A stretch of 6,650 bases of DNA from JAFGQE01 sp046484775 (GTDB lineage: Bacteria; Bacillota; Clostridia; DUPQ01), in NCBI GenBank assembly GCA_046484775.1, contig JAWOIG010000205.1:1-6650 (forward strand), in the 5' to 3' direction. Position 1 is the stretch's first letter. Each line of letters opens with the position of its first letter. Position numbers and translations under genes: made by a program. Positions 1-5,469 of this stretch are shown here, piece by piece. The notes beneath the pieces were generated by a model. That model was not told the DNA's origin and searched no databases. It saw only the letters and a program-made list of their open reading frames with translations.

Positions 1-1
1 G

Positions 2-616
2 GGGTTTCCACCTGCATTTGCATTATGTCTTGCAATCCCGGCGGCACTGATACCCACTCAGCTTGGGTTTTTACTATATGTTGGCAAAAAGGTCAACGGG
101 AAGCTGTCGCTAAAAAATGTAGTTTTGTACAGGAAGTCCGTACCGATCCGGCAATACATTATATTTGGCCTTATTATCATTGTATGGTCCAGCCTTTGTT
201 TCATGCTTCTCTCAAAGCCCATAGGCGGCTTTATAGCTGAAAAGCTTTTTTCATGGGCGCCTGAATGGTTTGTCATGAGCAATACCTTCGAGGGGTCCAA
301 GCCGATATTATTGATAACCTGGATTATGATAATGGTTTTCGGAAATGTCCTGGCTCCTGCCGTTGAAGAGCTCTACTTCCGGGGATATCTTCTTCCCAGA
401 ATTGCACATCTTAAAGGGTGGGCTCCGGTTCTTAATGCGGTTTTGTTTTCAGCATATCACTTTTGGTCTCCCTGGGAGGTCATAACAAGGACTATCGCCG
501 TATTGCCCGTGTCCTATGTCGCATACAAAAAGCAAAACATATATATCGGTATGGTGGCGCATCTTACGCTAAACACATTATCCTCACTGCCGCTTTTGCT
601 AATAATATTTAAATAG
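2..616 (+). CDS. CPBP family intramembrane glutamic endopeptidase (5' partial)
   Basis: Membrane protease of the CPBP (CAAX protease/bacteriocin-processing; Rce1-like) family, which cleaves substrates within the membrane; bacterial substrates are mostly unknown. All three family motifs are visible: EExxxR (EELYFR, codons from 365), FxxxH (FSAYH, about 27 residues later) and HxxxN (HLTLN, near the C-terminus). Several hydrophobic helices surround them. The frame is open from base 2, and the residues before the first possible in-window start (TTG at 125) still read as family sequence (for example QLGFLLYVGKK). I therefore treat the gene as running in from upstream rather than starting at 125. 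About 204 residues are visible and at least one N-terminal helix is probably lost. The C-terminus is intact, ending with TAG. Family assignment is firm; the substrate, and any role in bacteriocin immunity or maturation, cannot be told from the window. Confidence 0.9.
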   Translation, partial: GFPPAFALCLAIPAALIPTQLGFLLYVGKKVNGKLSLKNVVLYRKSVPIRQYIIFGLIIIVWSSLCFMLLSKPIGGFIAEKLFSWAPEWFVMSNTFEGSKPILLITWIMIMVFGNVLAPAVEELYFRGYLLPRIAHLKGWAPVLNAVLFSAYHFWSPWEVITRTIAVLPVSYVAYKKQNIYIGMVAHLTLNTLSSLPLLLIIFK

Positions 617-636
617 GATAATAACTTTACTGCCAA

Positions 637-653
637 TCATTTTCAAAAAATGA
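637..653 (+). other. A+T-rich inverted repeat downstream of the protease gene
   Basis: TCATTTT and AAAATGA form a perfect 7-bp stem around a 3-base loop, 20 bases after the protease stop codon. The stem is weak (A/T-rich) and no T-run follows, so it is at best a poor terminator or an RNA 3'-end stabiliser. The rest of 617-745 shows no gene. A possible weak promoter lies at 700-727 (TTGCGT, 16 bases, TATAAA). Confidence 0.25.
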
Positions 654-803
654 CAACTGATGTATAAATTTTATAAGATTACAGTCAAAATTGAACGGCT
701 TGCGTCCCTTTACAACGGGTATATAAACTTAGTGGTGAAAGGACAATGGCAATGAACAAAAGATACGAGTTCGAAGCCATAAATAATAGAGATTCTGTTA
801 CAA

Positions 804-815
804 AAGGAAGGGGTG
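804..815 (+). promoter_or_regulatory. Ribosome binding site deciding the DUF1801 start
   Basis: AAGGAAGGGGTG lies 8 bases before ATG 824. It is a longer purine-rich Shine-Dalgarno match than the GAAAGGA that precedes the in-frame ATGs at 746 and 752. The site lies inside the longer reading frame, so both starts could be used. Confidence 0.5.
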
Positions 816-823
816 AAGATTCC

Positions 824-1234
824 ATGTGGCAATGTCCGGGATGCAGTCGTGAATTCAAGAAACAAAACCAGTCCCATTCATGCGATGAACCGCCGAAAAC
901 AATTGATTCATATATCGCCGCACAACCCGAGAACGTTCAGCAACTTCTGCAACAGGTCAGGGAAACGATTAGCACCGTGCTGCATGATGCAGAGGAACGT
1001 ATTTCGTGGAGCATGCCGACTTATTGGAAAAAGCACAATATAATTCATTTTGCAGCATTCAAGAATCACATCGGACTCTACCCGGGTGATATTGCGATTG
1101 AGCATTTTACAGACGAATTAAAGGAGTACAGGACAAGCAAGGGTGCGGTTCAGTTTTTATATGGCATGCCTATTCCGTTTGAATTAATCGGAGAAATTGC
1201 AAAATGGTGTTACGAAACCGGGAATCATCATTAA
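824..1234 (+). CDS. DUF1801 (YdhG-like) domain protein with N-terminal zinc knuckle
   Basis: A 136-residue protein. Residues 1-20 carry CPGC then HSC (Cys4, Cys7, His18, Cys20), a likely zinc-binding knuckle. The remainder is a DUF1801/YdhG domain: SYIAAQP, then an ISW-MPTYW segment, the GLYPG turn, and GAVQF with MPIPFELI near the end. Members of this family have been proposed as iron chaperones (frataxin-like, B. subtilis YdhG/Fra), but the link is weak here and the fused zinc knuckle is a separate subgroup. I chose ATG 824 because the strong SD sits 8 bases before it and the conserved zinc knuckle begins immediately. In-frame ATGs at 746 and 752 would add 26 or 24 residues of polar, low-conservation sequence; the one at 752 also has a usable GAAAGGA site. 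It is followed 12 bp later by the Imm5-like gene, so the two are probably cotranscribed. Confidence 0.8.
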   Translation: MWQCPGCSREFKKQNQSHSCDEPPKTIDSYIAAQPENVQQLLQQVRETISTVLHDAEERISWSMPTYWKKHNIIHFAAFKNHIGLYPGDIAIEHFTDELKEYRTSKGAVQFLYGMPIPFELIGEIAKWCYETGNHH

Positions 1235-1246
1235 GGGAGGGCGATT

Positions 1247-1774
1247 ATGCCAAAAGCAAGAAAGATGCTGAGTGACCGGGAGGCGCCTTACATTCAATCG
1301 CTTATGAAATTAATTGAAACACAGAGCAAGGCAACCCTTGCAATCTGGGCGGTTGAATATGCCGGGCGGGTGCTCCTGCCACTGTGGATCAAGAATTATC
1401 CGGATGACCTTCGCCCGCAAAGTGCTCTGAATGCCGCCCGCGAATGGCTGTCCGGCTCAATTAAACTGCCACAGGCGAAACCGGCAATCCTTGCGTGTCA
1501 TGAGGCTGCCCGCGAAGCCGGAGCGAACCCTGCCGCCCAAGCCGCCGCCAGGGCCATCGGCCAATGCTCATCCACCATCCATTCGGCAAGGCACTGCATC
1601 GGGCTTGCCTTTTACGGAGCACTGGCGGTCGCCTATGACCGTCTCGGGACTGAGGCACAATGGGGACAGATTGAACAATGCGCCGCAGAGGAGTGCGGGA
1701 ATATGGAGGCCGCCCTGCGTGCCATTGCGGTGGAGAAGGAGCCGAATCCGGCGGGGATCGACTGGAAATGCTGA
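1247..1774 (+). CDS. Imm5-family putative immunity protein
   Basis: A 175-residue, alanine-rich, mostly helical cytosolic protein. Recognisable blocks are QSKATLAIWAVEYA (residues about 26-39), the YPDD/RP segment, HEAAREA, NPAAQAAARAIGQ with STIHSARH (about 94-115), GLAFYGALAVAYDRLG, and the C-terminal EPNPAGIDWKC. These match the putative immunity protein family Imm5, described from comparative genomics of polymorphic toxin systems; its cognate toxins and mechanism are not established. The start has GGGAGGG 5 bases upstream. It sits 12 bp after the DUF1801 gene and probably shares its transcript. No toxin, secretion or adhesin gene is present in the window, so it is an orphan here. The gene is strongly G+C rich (46 of 60 bases in 1501-1560, against 22 of 60 in 2341-2400 within the toxin gene), suggesting horizontal acquisition. 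Confidence 0.82.
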   Translation: MPKARKMLSDREAPYIQSLMKLIETQSKATLAIWAVEYAGRVLLPLWIKNYPDDLRPQSALNAAREWLSGSIKLPQAKPAILACHEAAREAGANPAAQAAARAIGQCSSTIHSARHCIGLAFYGALAVAYDRLGTEAQWGQIEQCAAEECGNMEAALRAIAVEKEPNPAGIDWKC

Positions 1775-1807
1775 CTGCGACCAACCGGAGGCAGGAGGAA
1801 TTTTTTA

Positions 1808-1939
1808 ATAAAAATTGATAACAGAAAGCTCAGCGGGGCGCTTTTTTGCGATCGTCGCTACAATACTGTATTTGTATATCATAATGGAGCGGAGTCTTAT
1901 TATGGCGCCCGAGGGTTTCGTGGCCTGATAACAGTCTGA
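1808..1939 (+). other. Cryptic 43-codon ORF with strong SD but ATA at the start position
   Basis: AGGAGG at 1793-1798 is followed, after an ideal 9-base spacer, by ATA (1808) opening a 43-codon frame that ends in TGA (1937-1939). The product would begin IKIDNRKLSG and include YNTVFVYHNG. No ATG, GTG or TTG is in frame at the correct spacing. It could be a gene silenced by an ATG-to-ATA change, the remnant of a decayed third gene of the DUF1801-imm5 operon, a rare AUA start, or coincidence. I do not recognise the product. A hairpin followed by a T-run lies inside it (1832-1847), which argues against active translation. It is kept as a candidate only. Confidence 0.25.
1825..1847 (+). terminator. 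Weak terminator-like hairpin after imm5
   Basis: AGCG-GGG-CGCT (1832-1842) is followed by a run of T to 1847. An alternative pairing joins AAAGC (1825-1829) to GCTTT (1840-1844) with a 10-base loop. The stem is only 4-5 bp, so efficiency is doubtful, but position (about 55 bases after the imm5 stop) and T-run fit the end of the DUF1801-imm5 transcript. Confidence 0.3.
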
Positions 1940-2003
1940 TGTCTTATTGGTATACCGGTTCTTAATCAGGTTTATTGAATACTGAAGTCCTGTTACTTTC
2001 ATC

Positions 2004-2033
2004 TTGACTGTGGGCGGAGATTAGTGGTAAAAT
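2004..2033 (+). promoter_or_regulatory. Sigma-A-type promoter of the toxin-antitoxin operon
   Basis: TTGACT (2004-2009) and TAAAAT (2028-2033) are separated by 18 bases. Both hexamers are one mismatch from consensus. Transcription would start near 2040, giving a leader of about 33 bases before the antitoxin ATG at 2073. This is the best promoter seen in the window. The rest of 1775-2003 holds the cryptic ORF and weak hairpin and otherwise nothing recognisable. Confidence 0.7.
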
Positions 2034-2053
2034 TGTAATACAACGTAATACAA
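2033..2053 (+). promoter_or_regulatory. Putative operator for antitoxin autoregulation
   Basis: TTGTAATACAA (2033-2043) is a perfect inverted repeat (TTGTA/TACAA) around one central base. GTAATACAA then repeats exactly 10 bp further on (2035-2043 and 2045-2053), so two half-turn-symmetric GTAATAC cores lie on the same face of the helix. The element overlaps the end of the -10 and the predicted start point, where a ribbon-helix-helix antitoxin, alone or with its toxin, would block transcription. It resembles the TTGTAATTACAA core that I recall from the E. coli relBE operator; that comparison is from memory. Confidence 0.5.
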
Positions 2054-2072
2054 AAATTGCAGGAGAATTAAT

Positions 2073-2291
2073 ATGAGTACAATTTCATTAAGGCTGAATG
2101 ATAAAGATGACATGCTGATTCGAAAATATGCGGAGCTTCATAATATGGATTTATCAACCTTCGTTCGCCAGGCAGTCATTGAAAAGATCGAAGACGAATA
2201 TGATTTGACCTTGTTTAATAAAGTCTGGGAAGAAGAACAACATGAAGAAAGAGTTGGCCATGATGCTTTGAAAAGAGAACTTGGCTTATGA
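2073..2291 (+). CDS. RelB-like (DUF6290-type) ribbon-helix-helix antitoxin
   Basis: A 72-residue antitoxin. Residues 3-8 (TISLRL) form the expected DNA-binding beta strand. They are followed by two helices, with the turn and helix-2 start at MDLSTFVRQAV (about 25-35), giving a MetJ/Arc ribbon-helix-helix dimerisation and DNA-binding domain. The acidic tail (EDEYDLTLFNKVWEEEQ onward) is the likely toxin-wrapping segment. It would neutralise the RelE-type toxin encoded next and repress its own promoter at the palindrome just upstream. The start is supported by AGGAGA with a 6-base spacer. Its stop TGA overlaps the toxin ATG (ATGA at 2288-2291), implying translational coupling, typical of RelBE modules. 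Identification as an antitoxin rests on both fold and context and is firm; the subfamily name is from pattern recognition. Confidence 0.88.
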   Translation: MSTISLRLNDKDDMLIRKYAELHNMDLSTFVRQAVIEKIEDEYDLTLFNKVWEEEQHEERVGHDALKRELGL

Positions 2292-2566
2292 AGTATCAGG
2301 TTGAATACACAAAAATGGCTGTAAAACAACTGCAAAAAATGGATAAAAAGATAACTGCATTCATAGTGTCTTTCATAGAGGAAAAGCTGGTGGATTGTGA
2401 AAACCCAAGATTGCATGGTAAGGCATTGCAGGGAAATAAAAACGACAAATGGCGATATAGAGTGGGGGACTATCGAATTCTGGCAAAAATCGATGATGAT
2501 ATTATTGTTATAATCGTTGTCGAGATCGGCCATCGAAAAGAGATATATAAAGGAAGACAATCATGA
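2288..2566 (+). CDS. RelE/ParE superfamily toxin
   Basis: A 92-residue basic protein with the RelE-type small RNase-like fold. The N-terminal strand YQVEYTKMAVKQLQKMD leads into the helical hairpin. The conserved core reads KWRYRVGDYRILAKI (residues 54-68, including Arg56, Arg58 and Arg63), and the C-terminal strand ends in IGHRKEIY (80-87). The basic residues and terminal Tyr87 are in the places where RelE toxins contact mRNA in the ribosomal A site, so a ribosome-dependent mRNA endonuclease is more likely than a ParE gyrase poison, though sequence alone does not prove this. All core positions look intact, so it is probably active. It is translationally coupled to the antitoxin (ATGA) and, unusually, also to the hydrolase downstream: its TGA (2564-2566) overlaps the next ATG (2563). 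Confidence 0.9.
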   Translation: MKYQVEYTKMAVKQLQKMDKKITAFIVSFIEEKLVDCENPRLHGKALQGNKNDKWRYRVGDYRILAKIDDDIIVIIVVEIGHRKEIYKGRQS

Positions 2567-3441
2567 AAAATCTGAAGATAGCCTTATTGCAACTCATGCC
2601 TGAGGACACCATTGACGGCAACCTCCGTAAAGGATTGGACTATTGCAGAAAATCCAAAGAAATGGGTGCCGACATTGCGTTGTTTCCTGAAATGTGGAGC
2701 GTTGGCTATAACATTCCGGCGGATGCCGACAAATTAATGGCGAAAGCCGTACCTGCCGACAGTGTATTTGTAAAATCATTTGGTGAACTTGCGAAAGAAC
2801 TAAATATGGCCATCGGTATAACTTTCCTTGAAAAGTTTGATCCGATGCCCAGGAACACTCTCTGTCTGTTTGATCGTTTCGGCAATATTGCTCTTACCTA
2901 TTCGAAGGTTCACACCTGTGATTTTGACGATGAAAGCAGATTGACAGCAGGCGAGGATTTTTACGTCACCGACCTGGACACGGTTCAAGGCAATGTAAAA
3001 ATCGGCGCCATGATATGCTATGATAGGGAATTTCCTGAAAGTGCTCGAATTCTGATGCTAAAGGGAGCTGAAATAATCCTGGTACCGAACGCCTGCCCCA
3101 TGGAGATAAATCGAATATCGCAATTGCGTGCAAGAGCCTATGAAAATATGATTGGAATTGCAACTGCAAATTATCCGCAAGGCAAACCTGACTGCAACGG
3201 TCATTCTTCCGCGTTCGACGGGATTGCGTACAGGCCTTCCGCCTGTTGCTCAAGGGATACGCTAATCATTGAAGCCGGTGAAAGGGAGGGTATTTATATG
3301 GCCGACTTTCCCCTTGATGAAATCAGGGATTACAGAAGCCGCGAGGTGCATGGAAACGCATACCGCCGTCCCCTGAAATACAAACTGCTTGTTTGTGAAA
3401 AAATTGAAGAGCCATTCATCAGAGTGAACAATAAAAAGTAA
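2563..3441 (+). CDS. Carbon-nitrogen hydrolase (nitrilase superfamily amidase)
   Basis: A 292-residue cytosolic enzyme of the nitrilase/amidase superfamily, which hydrolyses amides, carbamoyl amines or nitriles through a cysteine thioester. The Glu-Lys-Cys triad is visible: Glu43 in LFPEMWSVGY, Lys115 in TYSKVHTCDF, and Cys152 in AMICYDREFPESAR. The RARAYEN block (189-195) and NGHSSAFDG (212-220) are also typical, as is the closing RSREVHGNAYRRP. Length is normal for a single-domain member. The C-terminal half resembles N-carbamoylputrescine amidase and omega-amidase-like branches, but the substrate cannot be assigned. The start is supported by AAGGAAG 6 bases before ATG 2563. The gene overlaps the toxin by ATGA, so it is probably on the toxin-antitoxin transcript, perhaps with additional internal promoters. 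No polyamine or other pathway gene lies alongside. Confidence 0.92.
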   Translation: MKNLKIALLQLMPEDTIDGNLRKGLDYCRKSKEMGADIALFPEMWSVGYNIPADADKLMAKAVPADSVFVKSFGELAKELNMAIGITFLEKFDPMPRNTLCLFDRFGNIALTYSKVHTCDFDDESRLTAGEDFYVTDLDTVQGNVKIGAMICYDREFPESARILMLKGAEIILVPNACPMEINRISQLRARAYENMIGIATANYPQGKPDCNGHSSAFDGIAYRPSACCSRDTLIIEAGEREGIYMADFPLDEIRDYRSREVHGNAYRRPLKYKLLVCEKIEEPFIRVNNKK

Positions 3442-3446
3442 TTGCG

Positions 3447-3459
3447 AATTGATTCAATT
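3447..3459 (+). other. Short inverted repeat near a possible -35
   Basis: AATTG-ATT-CAATT is a 5-bp palindrome overlapping the beginning of TTGACT (3458-3463). TTGACT with TATTAC 17 bases later (3481-3486) is a second, weaker promoter candidate for the URO-D-like gene. A TTACC-AAAAA-GGTAA hairpin (3483-3497) lies in the same gap. None of these is strong. Confidence 0.2.
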
Positions 3460-3512
3460 GACTTGAAATTTGGCTTTAAATATTACCAAAAAGGTAAGTA
3501 AGAAAGAGATAA

Positions 3513-3521
3513 TGATATACT
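3513..3521 (+). promoter_or_regulatory. Extended -10 promoter of the URO-D-like gene
   Basis: TGATATACT fits the extended -10 form TGnTATAAT with one mismatch. No good -35 lies 16-18 bases upstream, as is common for extended -10 promoters. A start point near 3528 would leave about 5 bases before ATG 3533, too few for a ribosome binding site, but about 23 before ATG 3551. This supports the later start codon. Confidence 0.45.
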
Positions 3522-3540
3522 GGAATTGAAAAATGAATTC

Positions 3541-3546
3541 AAGGTG
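3541..3546 (+). promoter_or_regulatory. Ribosome binding site deciding the URO-D-like start
   Basis: AAGGTG precedes ATG 3551 by 4 bases and fits the 3' half of the Shine-Dalgarno consensus. The in-frame ATG at 3533 has no purine-rich site at useful spacing. The six extra residues it would add (MNSRCG) do not look conserved. Confidence 0.45.
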
Positions 3547-3550
3547 CGGG

Positions 3551-4639
3551 ATGAACAAAAAAATGACCCCAAGGGAACGCTTCATTGGAATAATGGACTA
3601 TCAAAAGGTTGACGGACTGCCGGCGCTTGCCTTTGAACCATATGAAAGGACTGCAATCGACCGATGGGCGGCCGAGTCGATAAATCCGGATTTTTCCCCG
3701 GAGGAAGCCCTGGGAATAGCCGAATTGATCAAGGTCCCGGTCAACCTGTCGCCGAATCCGCGTTTTGAGCATCGGATTTTTGAAGAAACCGACGAATTCA
3801 TCATCGAATCGGATACAACCTTCGGGGCAAAAGTAAAAAAAATGAAAAGCGCGCCTTCAATGTACTATGGATTCCTCGATCACCAGGTCAAGACAGCGGA
3901 AGATTGGAAGAGAATCAGATTCCGCTACGAGGAAAATCCCAAGGGACGGATTCCGCGGAACATTGATGAGGTGGCCGTATCGTTGAATTCTTCCGACAAA
4001 CCCGTGAAACTCGAGATTTTTCCATATTTCTTCAGACTTGGCTTTTATCTTATGGGCATGGAGAGATTCATGCTTGCCTTCTATGACCAGCCCTCTCTGA
4101 TACATGAAATGTTTTCATTTTGGAATGGGCTGACCATTGATATGATAAAGCCGTTTCTCTCAAAAGTTGATATAGATGTGTTCGTGCTGGCGGAGGACCT
4201 GGCATATAACCGGGGACCTCACCTGTCGCCGGAGATCTACAAGGAATTCTGGCTGCCCTACCAGGATAGATTGATATCAGAGGTGAAAAGTCATCATGTC
4301 GAAAACATTTGCCTTTGGTCCGCGGGGGATATCGACGGAATGATCCCATTGCTTTTGGACCATGGTATAAACTGCATATGGCCCGTGGAACGCTGTTCGC
4401 CTAATATGGATCCGATTGTACTGAGGGAAAAATATGGCAGGGATCTGAGGATGGGAGGAGGAATTCCCAGGAGCTTTCTGCCGCTTGGGCCGGATGCCGT
4501 TGATGCGGAGATAGAAAGACTTATGCCGTTGATTCTTGACGGAGGCTTTATTCCCGCCATGGACGACATGGTGTCGCATGAGGTTTCACTGGAAAGCTAC
4601 AGTCATTATGTAAACAGGCTCAAGTCTGTAAAGCTCTGA
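3551..4639 (+). CDS. Uroporphyrinogen decarboxylase (URO-D) superfamily protein, not HemE
   Basis: A 362-residue cytosolic TIM-barrel protein. The opening MTPRERFIGIMDYQKVDG is the usual start of URO-D/methyltransferase relatives. Other landmarks are SPEIYKEFWLPY (about 226-237), LWSAGDIDGMIPLLLDHGIN (255-274), WPVE (277-280), GGGIPR (302-307) and the closing PAMDDMVSHEVS-YSHYV. The HemE signature with the invariant N-terminal RQAGR is absent, so it is not haem-pathway uroporphyrinogen decarboxylase. Corrinoid:coenzyme M-type methyltransferases (MtaA/MtbA) carry a His-x-Cys zinc motif in the barrel strand that here reads LWSAGD, without those ligands; Cys275 and Cys282 lie nearby. No corrinoid protein or methyltransferase partner is adjacent. 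Function is therefore unknown: methyl transfer and decarboxylation are both only possibilities. The ATG at 3533 would add six residues. It appears monocistronic with its own promoter. Confidence 0.85.
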   Translation: MNKKMTPRERFIGIMDYQKVDGLPALAFEPYERTAIDRWAAESINPDFSPEEALGIAELIKVPVNLSPNPRFEHRIFEETDEFIIESDTTFGAKVKKMKSAPSMYYGFLDHQVKTAEDWKRIRFRYEENPKGRIPRNIDEVAVSLNSSDKPVKLEIFPYFFRLGFYLMGMERFMLAFYDQPSLIHEMFSFWNGLTIDMIKPFLSKVDIDVFVLAEDLAYNRGPHLSPEIYKEFWLPYQDRLISEVKSHHVENICLWSAGDIDGMIPLLLDHGINCIWPVERCSPNMDPIVLREKYGRDLRMGGGIPRSFLPLGPDAVDAEIERLMPLILDGGFIPAMDDMVSHEVSLESYSHYVNRLKSVKL

Positions 4640-4659
4640 TCACTCCACCCGGGTGATCA
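4637..4659 (+). other. Hairpin across the stop codon of the URO-D-like gene
   Basis: TGATCAC (4637-4643, beginning with the stop codon) pairs perfectly with GTGATCA (4653-4659) around a 9-base C-rich loop. There is no T-run afterwards, so it is not a standard intrinsic terminator. It may protect the mRNA 3' end or act as a bidirectional or Rho-assisted stop, or bind a protein as DNA. Confidence 0.35.
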
Positions 4660-4718
4660 TGGAATGTAATCGCGAATTGAGAATTTTTAGCAGGATGTGT
4701 TCCATTGCATATTGACTG

Positions 4719-4727
4719 TGATAAAAT
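4719..4727 (+). promoter_or_regulatory. Extended -10 promoter of the alpha/beta hydrolase gene
   Basis: TGATAAAAT matches the extended -10 pattern TGnTATAAT with one mismatch, with no strong -35. The predicted start point is near 4734. It lies downstream of the TTG at 4705, so transcripts from it could only use the ATG at 4753, which has GGAG (4740-4743) 9 bases before it. Confidence 0.45.
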
Positions 4728-4752
4728 CAATATTGAAGCGGAGAATCCTGTG

Positions 4753-5469
4753 ATGGAAAGATATAAAAAAAAGAGAAGAAAATTAATAGCATTTTCCTTG
4801 GCGGTCCTTGGCTTGATATTGGCATTGATTGCAGCGTTTTTGATTTATGCCTTGGTATATTACAGGGCGGATAATGAGGCCATGGACGTTTATAACAATA
4901 GCGCCAGGATAGAAGCACAGAAAAATATAACGGTTTTAAAGCCGGACGAACCAAGCGGTGCGGCGTTGATTTTTTATCCGGGAGCCAAGGTGGAGCACAT
5001 AGCTTATGCGCCTTTGCTTGACAAGCTTGTCAAACAGGGCGTAACCTGTGTGCTGATTAAAATGCCCTTAAACATGGCGATATTCAATTCAGACGCAGCC
5101 GATGAAGTTTTTGATAAAGTTGCGGGAATCGACAACTGGTATATCGGCGGCCATTCCATGGGCGGTGCCATGGCAAGTAAATTCGCATCCGAAAACAAAG
5201 ACAAGGTCAGCGGATTGATTCTGTTGGGAGCTTATGTATATGGGGATTATCCACCGGAAAAGGCCCTGACGGTCTATGGCTCATTTAATTCAAACCTTGA
5301 GAAAAATATTGACTACACTGAGAATATTGTGGTCATCGAAGGTGGAAACCATGCCTATTTTGGCAATTACGGAGAGCAAAAAGGCGATGTACCCGCAACC
5401 ATATCCCGTGACGAACAGCAGAATATTGCTGTAACCGAGATCCTGAAGTTCATCGGTGACGGGGATTAA
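4753..5469 (+). CDS. Membrane-anchored alpha/beta hydrolase
   Basis: A 238-residue protein. A lysine/arginine-rich N-terminus (MERYKKKRRK) precedes one hydrophobic helix (about 12-35), a signal anchor that should place the catalytic domain outside the membrane. The domain shows YPGAKVEHIAYAP (75-87, including the oxyanion-region strand), the nucleophile elbow GGHSMGG with Ser135, and the catalytic histidine in EGGNHAYFGNYG (His200). It matches an anchored clostridial alpha/beta hydrolase family (Abhydrolase_5-like) of unknown substrate. The strand-6/7 segment reads YGSFNSNLEKN, where relatives usually have a GSxD acid, and is shorter than I expect, so the catalytic acid may be lost or displaced. 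The start at ATG 4753 fits the SD (GGAG) and the extended -10 at 4719-4727. A longer frame from TTG 4705 would put 16 polar residues before the anchor and lacks support. No terminator follows. Confidence 0.85.
   Translation: MERYKKKRRKLIAFSLAVLGLILALIAAFLIYALVYYRADNEAMDVYNNSARIEAQKNITVLKPDEPSGAALIFYPGAKVEHIAYAPLLDKLVKQGVTCVLIKMPLNMAIFNSDAADEVFDKVAGIDNWYIGGHSMGGAMASKFASENKDKVSGLILLGAYVYGDYPPEKALTVYGSFNSNLEKNIDYTENIVVIEGGNHAYFGNYGEQKGDVPATISRDEQQNIAVTEILKFIGDGD

Noticed and set aside
25..240. 71-residue + frame overlapping the start of the CPBP protease
   Set aside because: The frame at 2-616 carries family sequence through the same bases; this frame has no SD and no recognisable motif.
1461..1784. 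107-residue - strand frame and 125-residue + frame within the imm5 gene
   Set aside because: Long open frames arise from the high G+C of imm5; their Pro/Arg/Ser-rich products show no motifs, while the imm5 frame matches a family from end to end.
1805..2002. 65-residue - strand frame in the intergenic gap
   Set aside because: No SD upstream of its ATG on the - strand, no family features, and it runs across the + strand promoter region; it may simply mirror an A+T-rich gap.
3438..4680. Two similar 15-mers, GTAAT(T/C)GCGAATTGA, at 3438-3452 and 4666-4680, each after a gene end and before a promoter
   Set aside because: 14 of 15 identical, but distances to the promoters differ (64 and 42 bases) and about one such pair is expected by chance in a window of this size.
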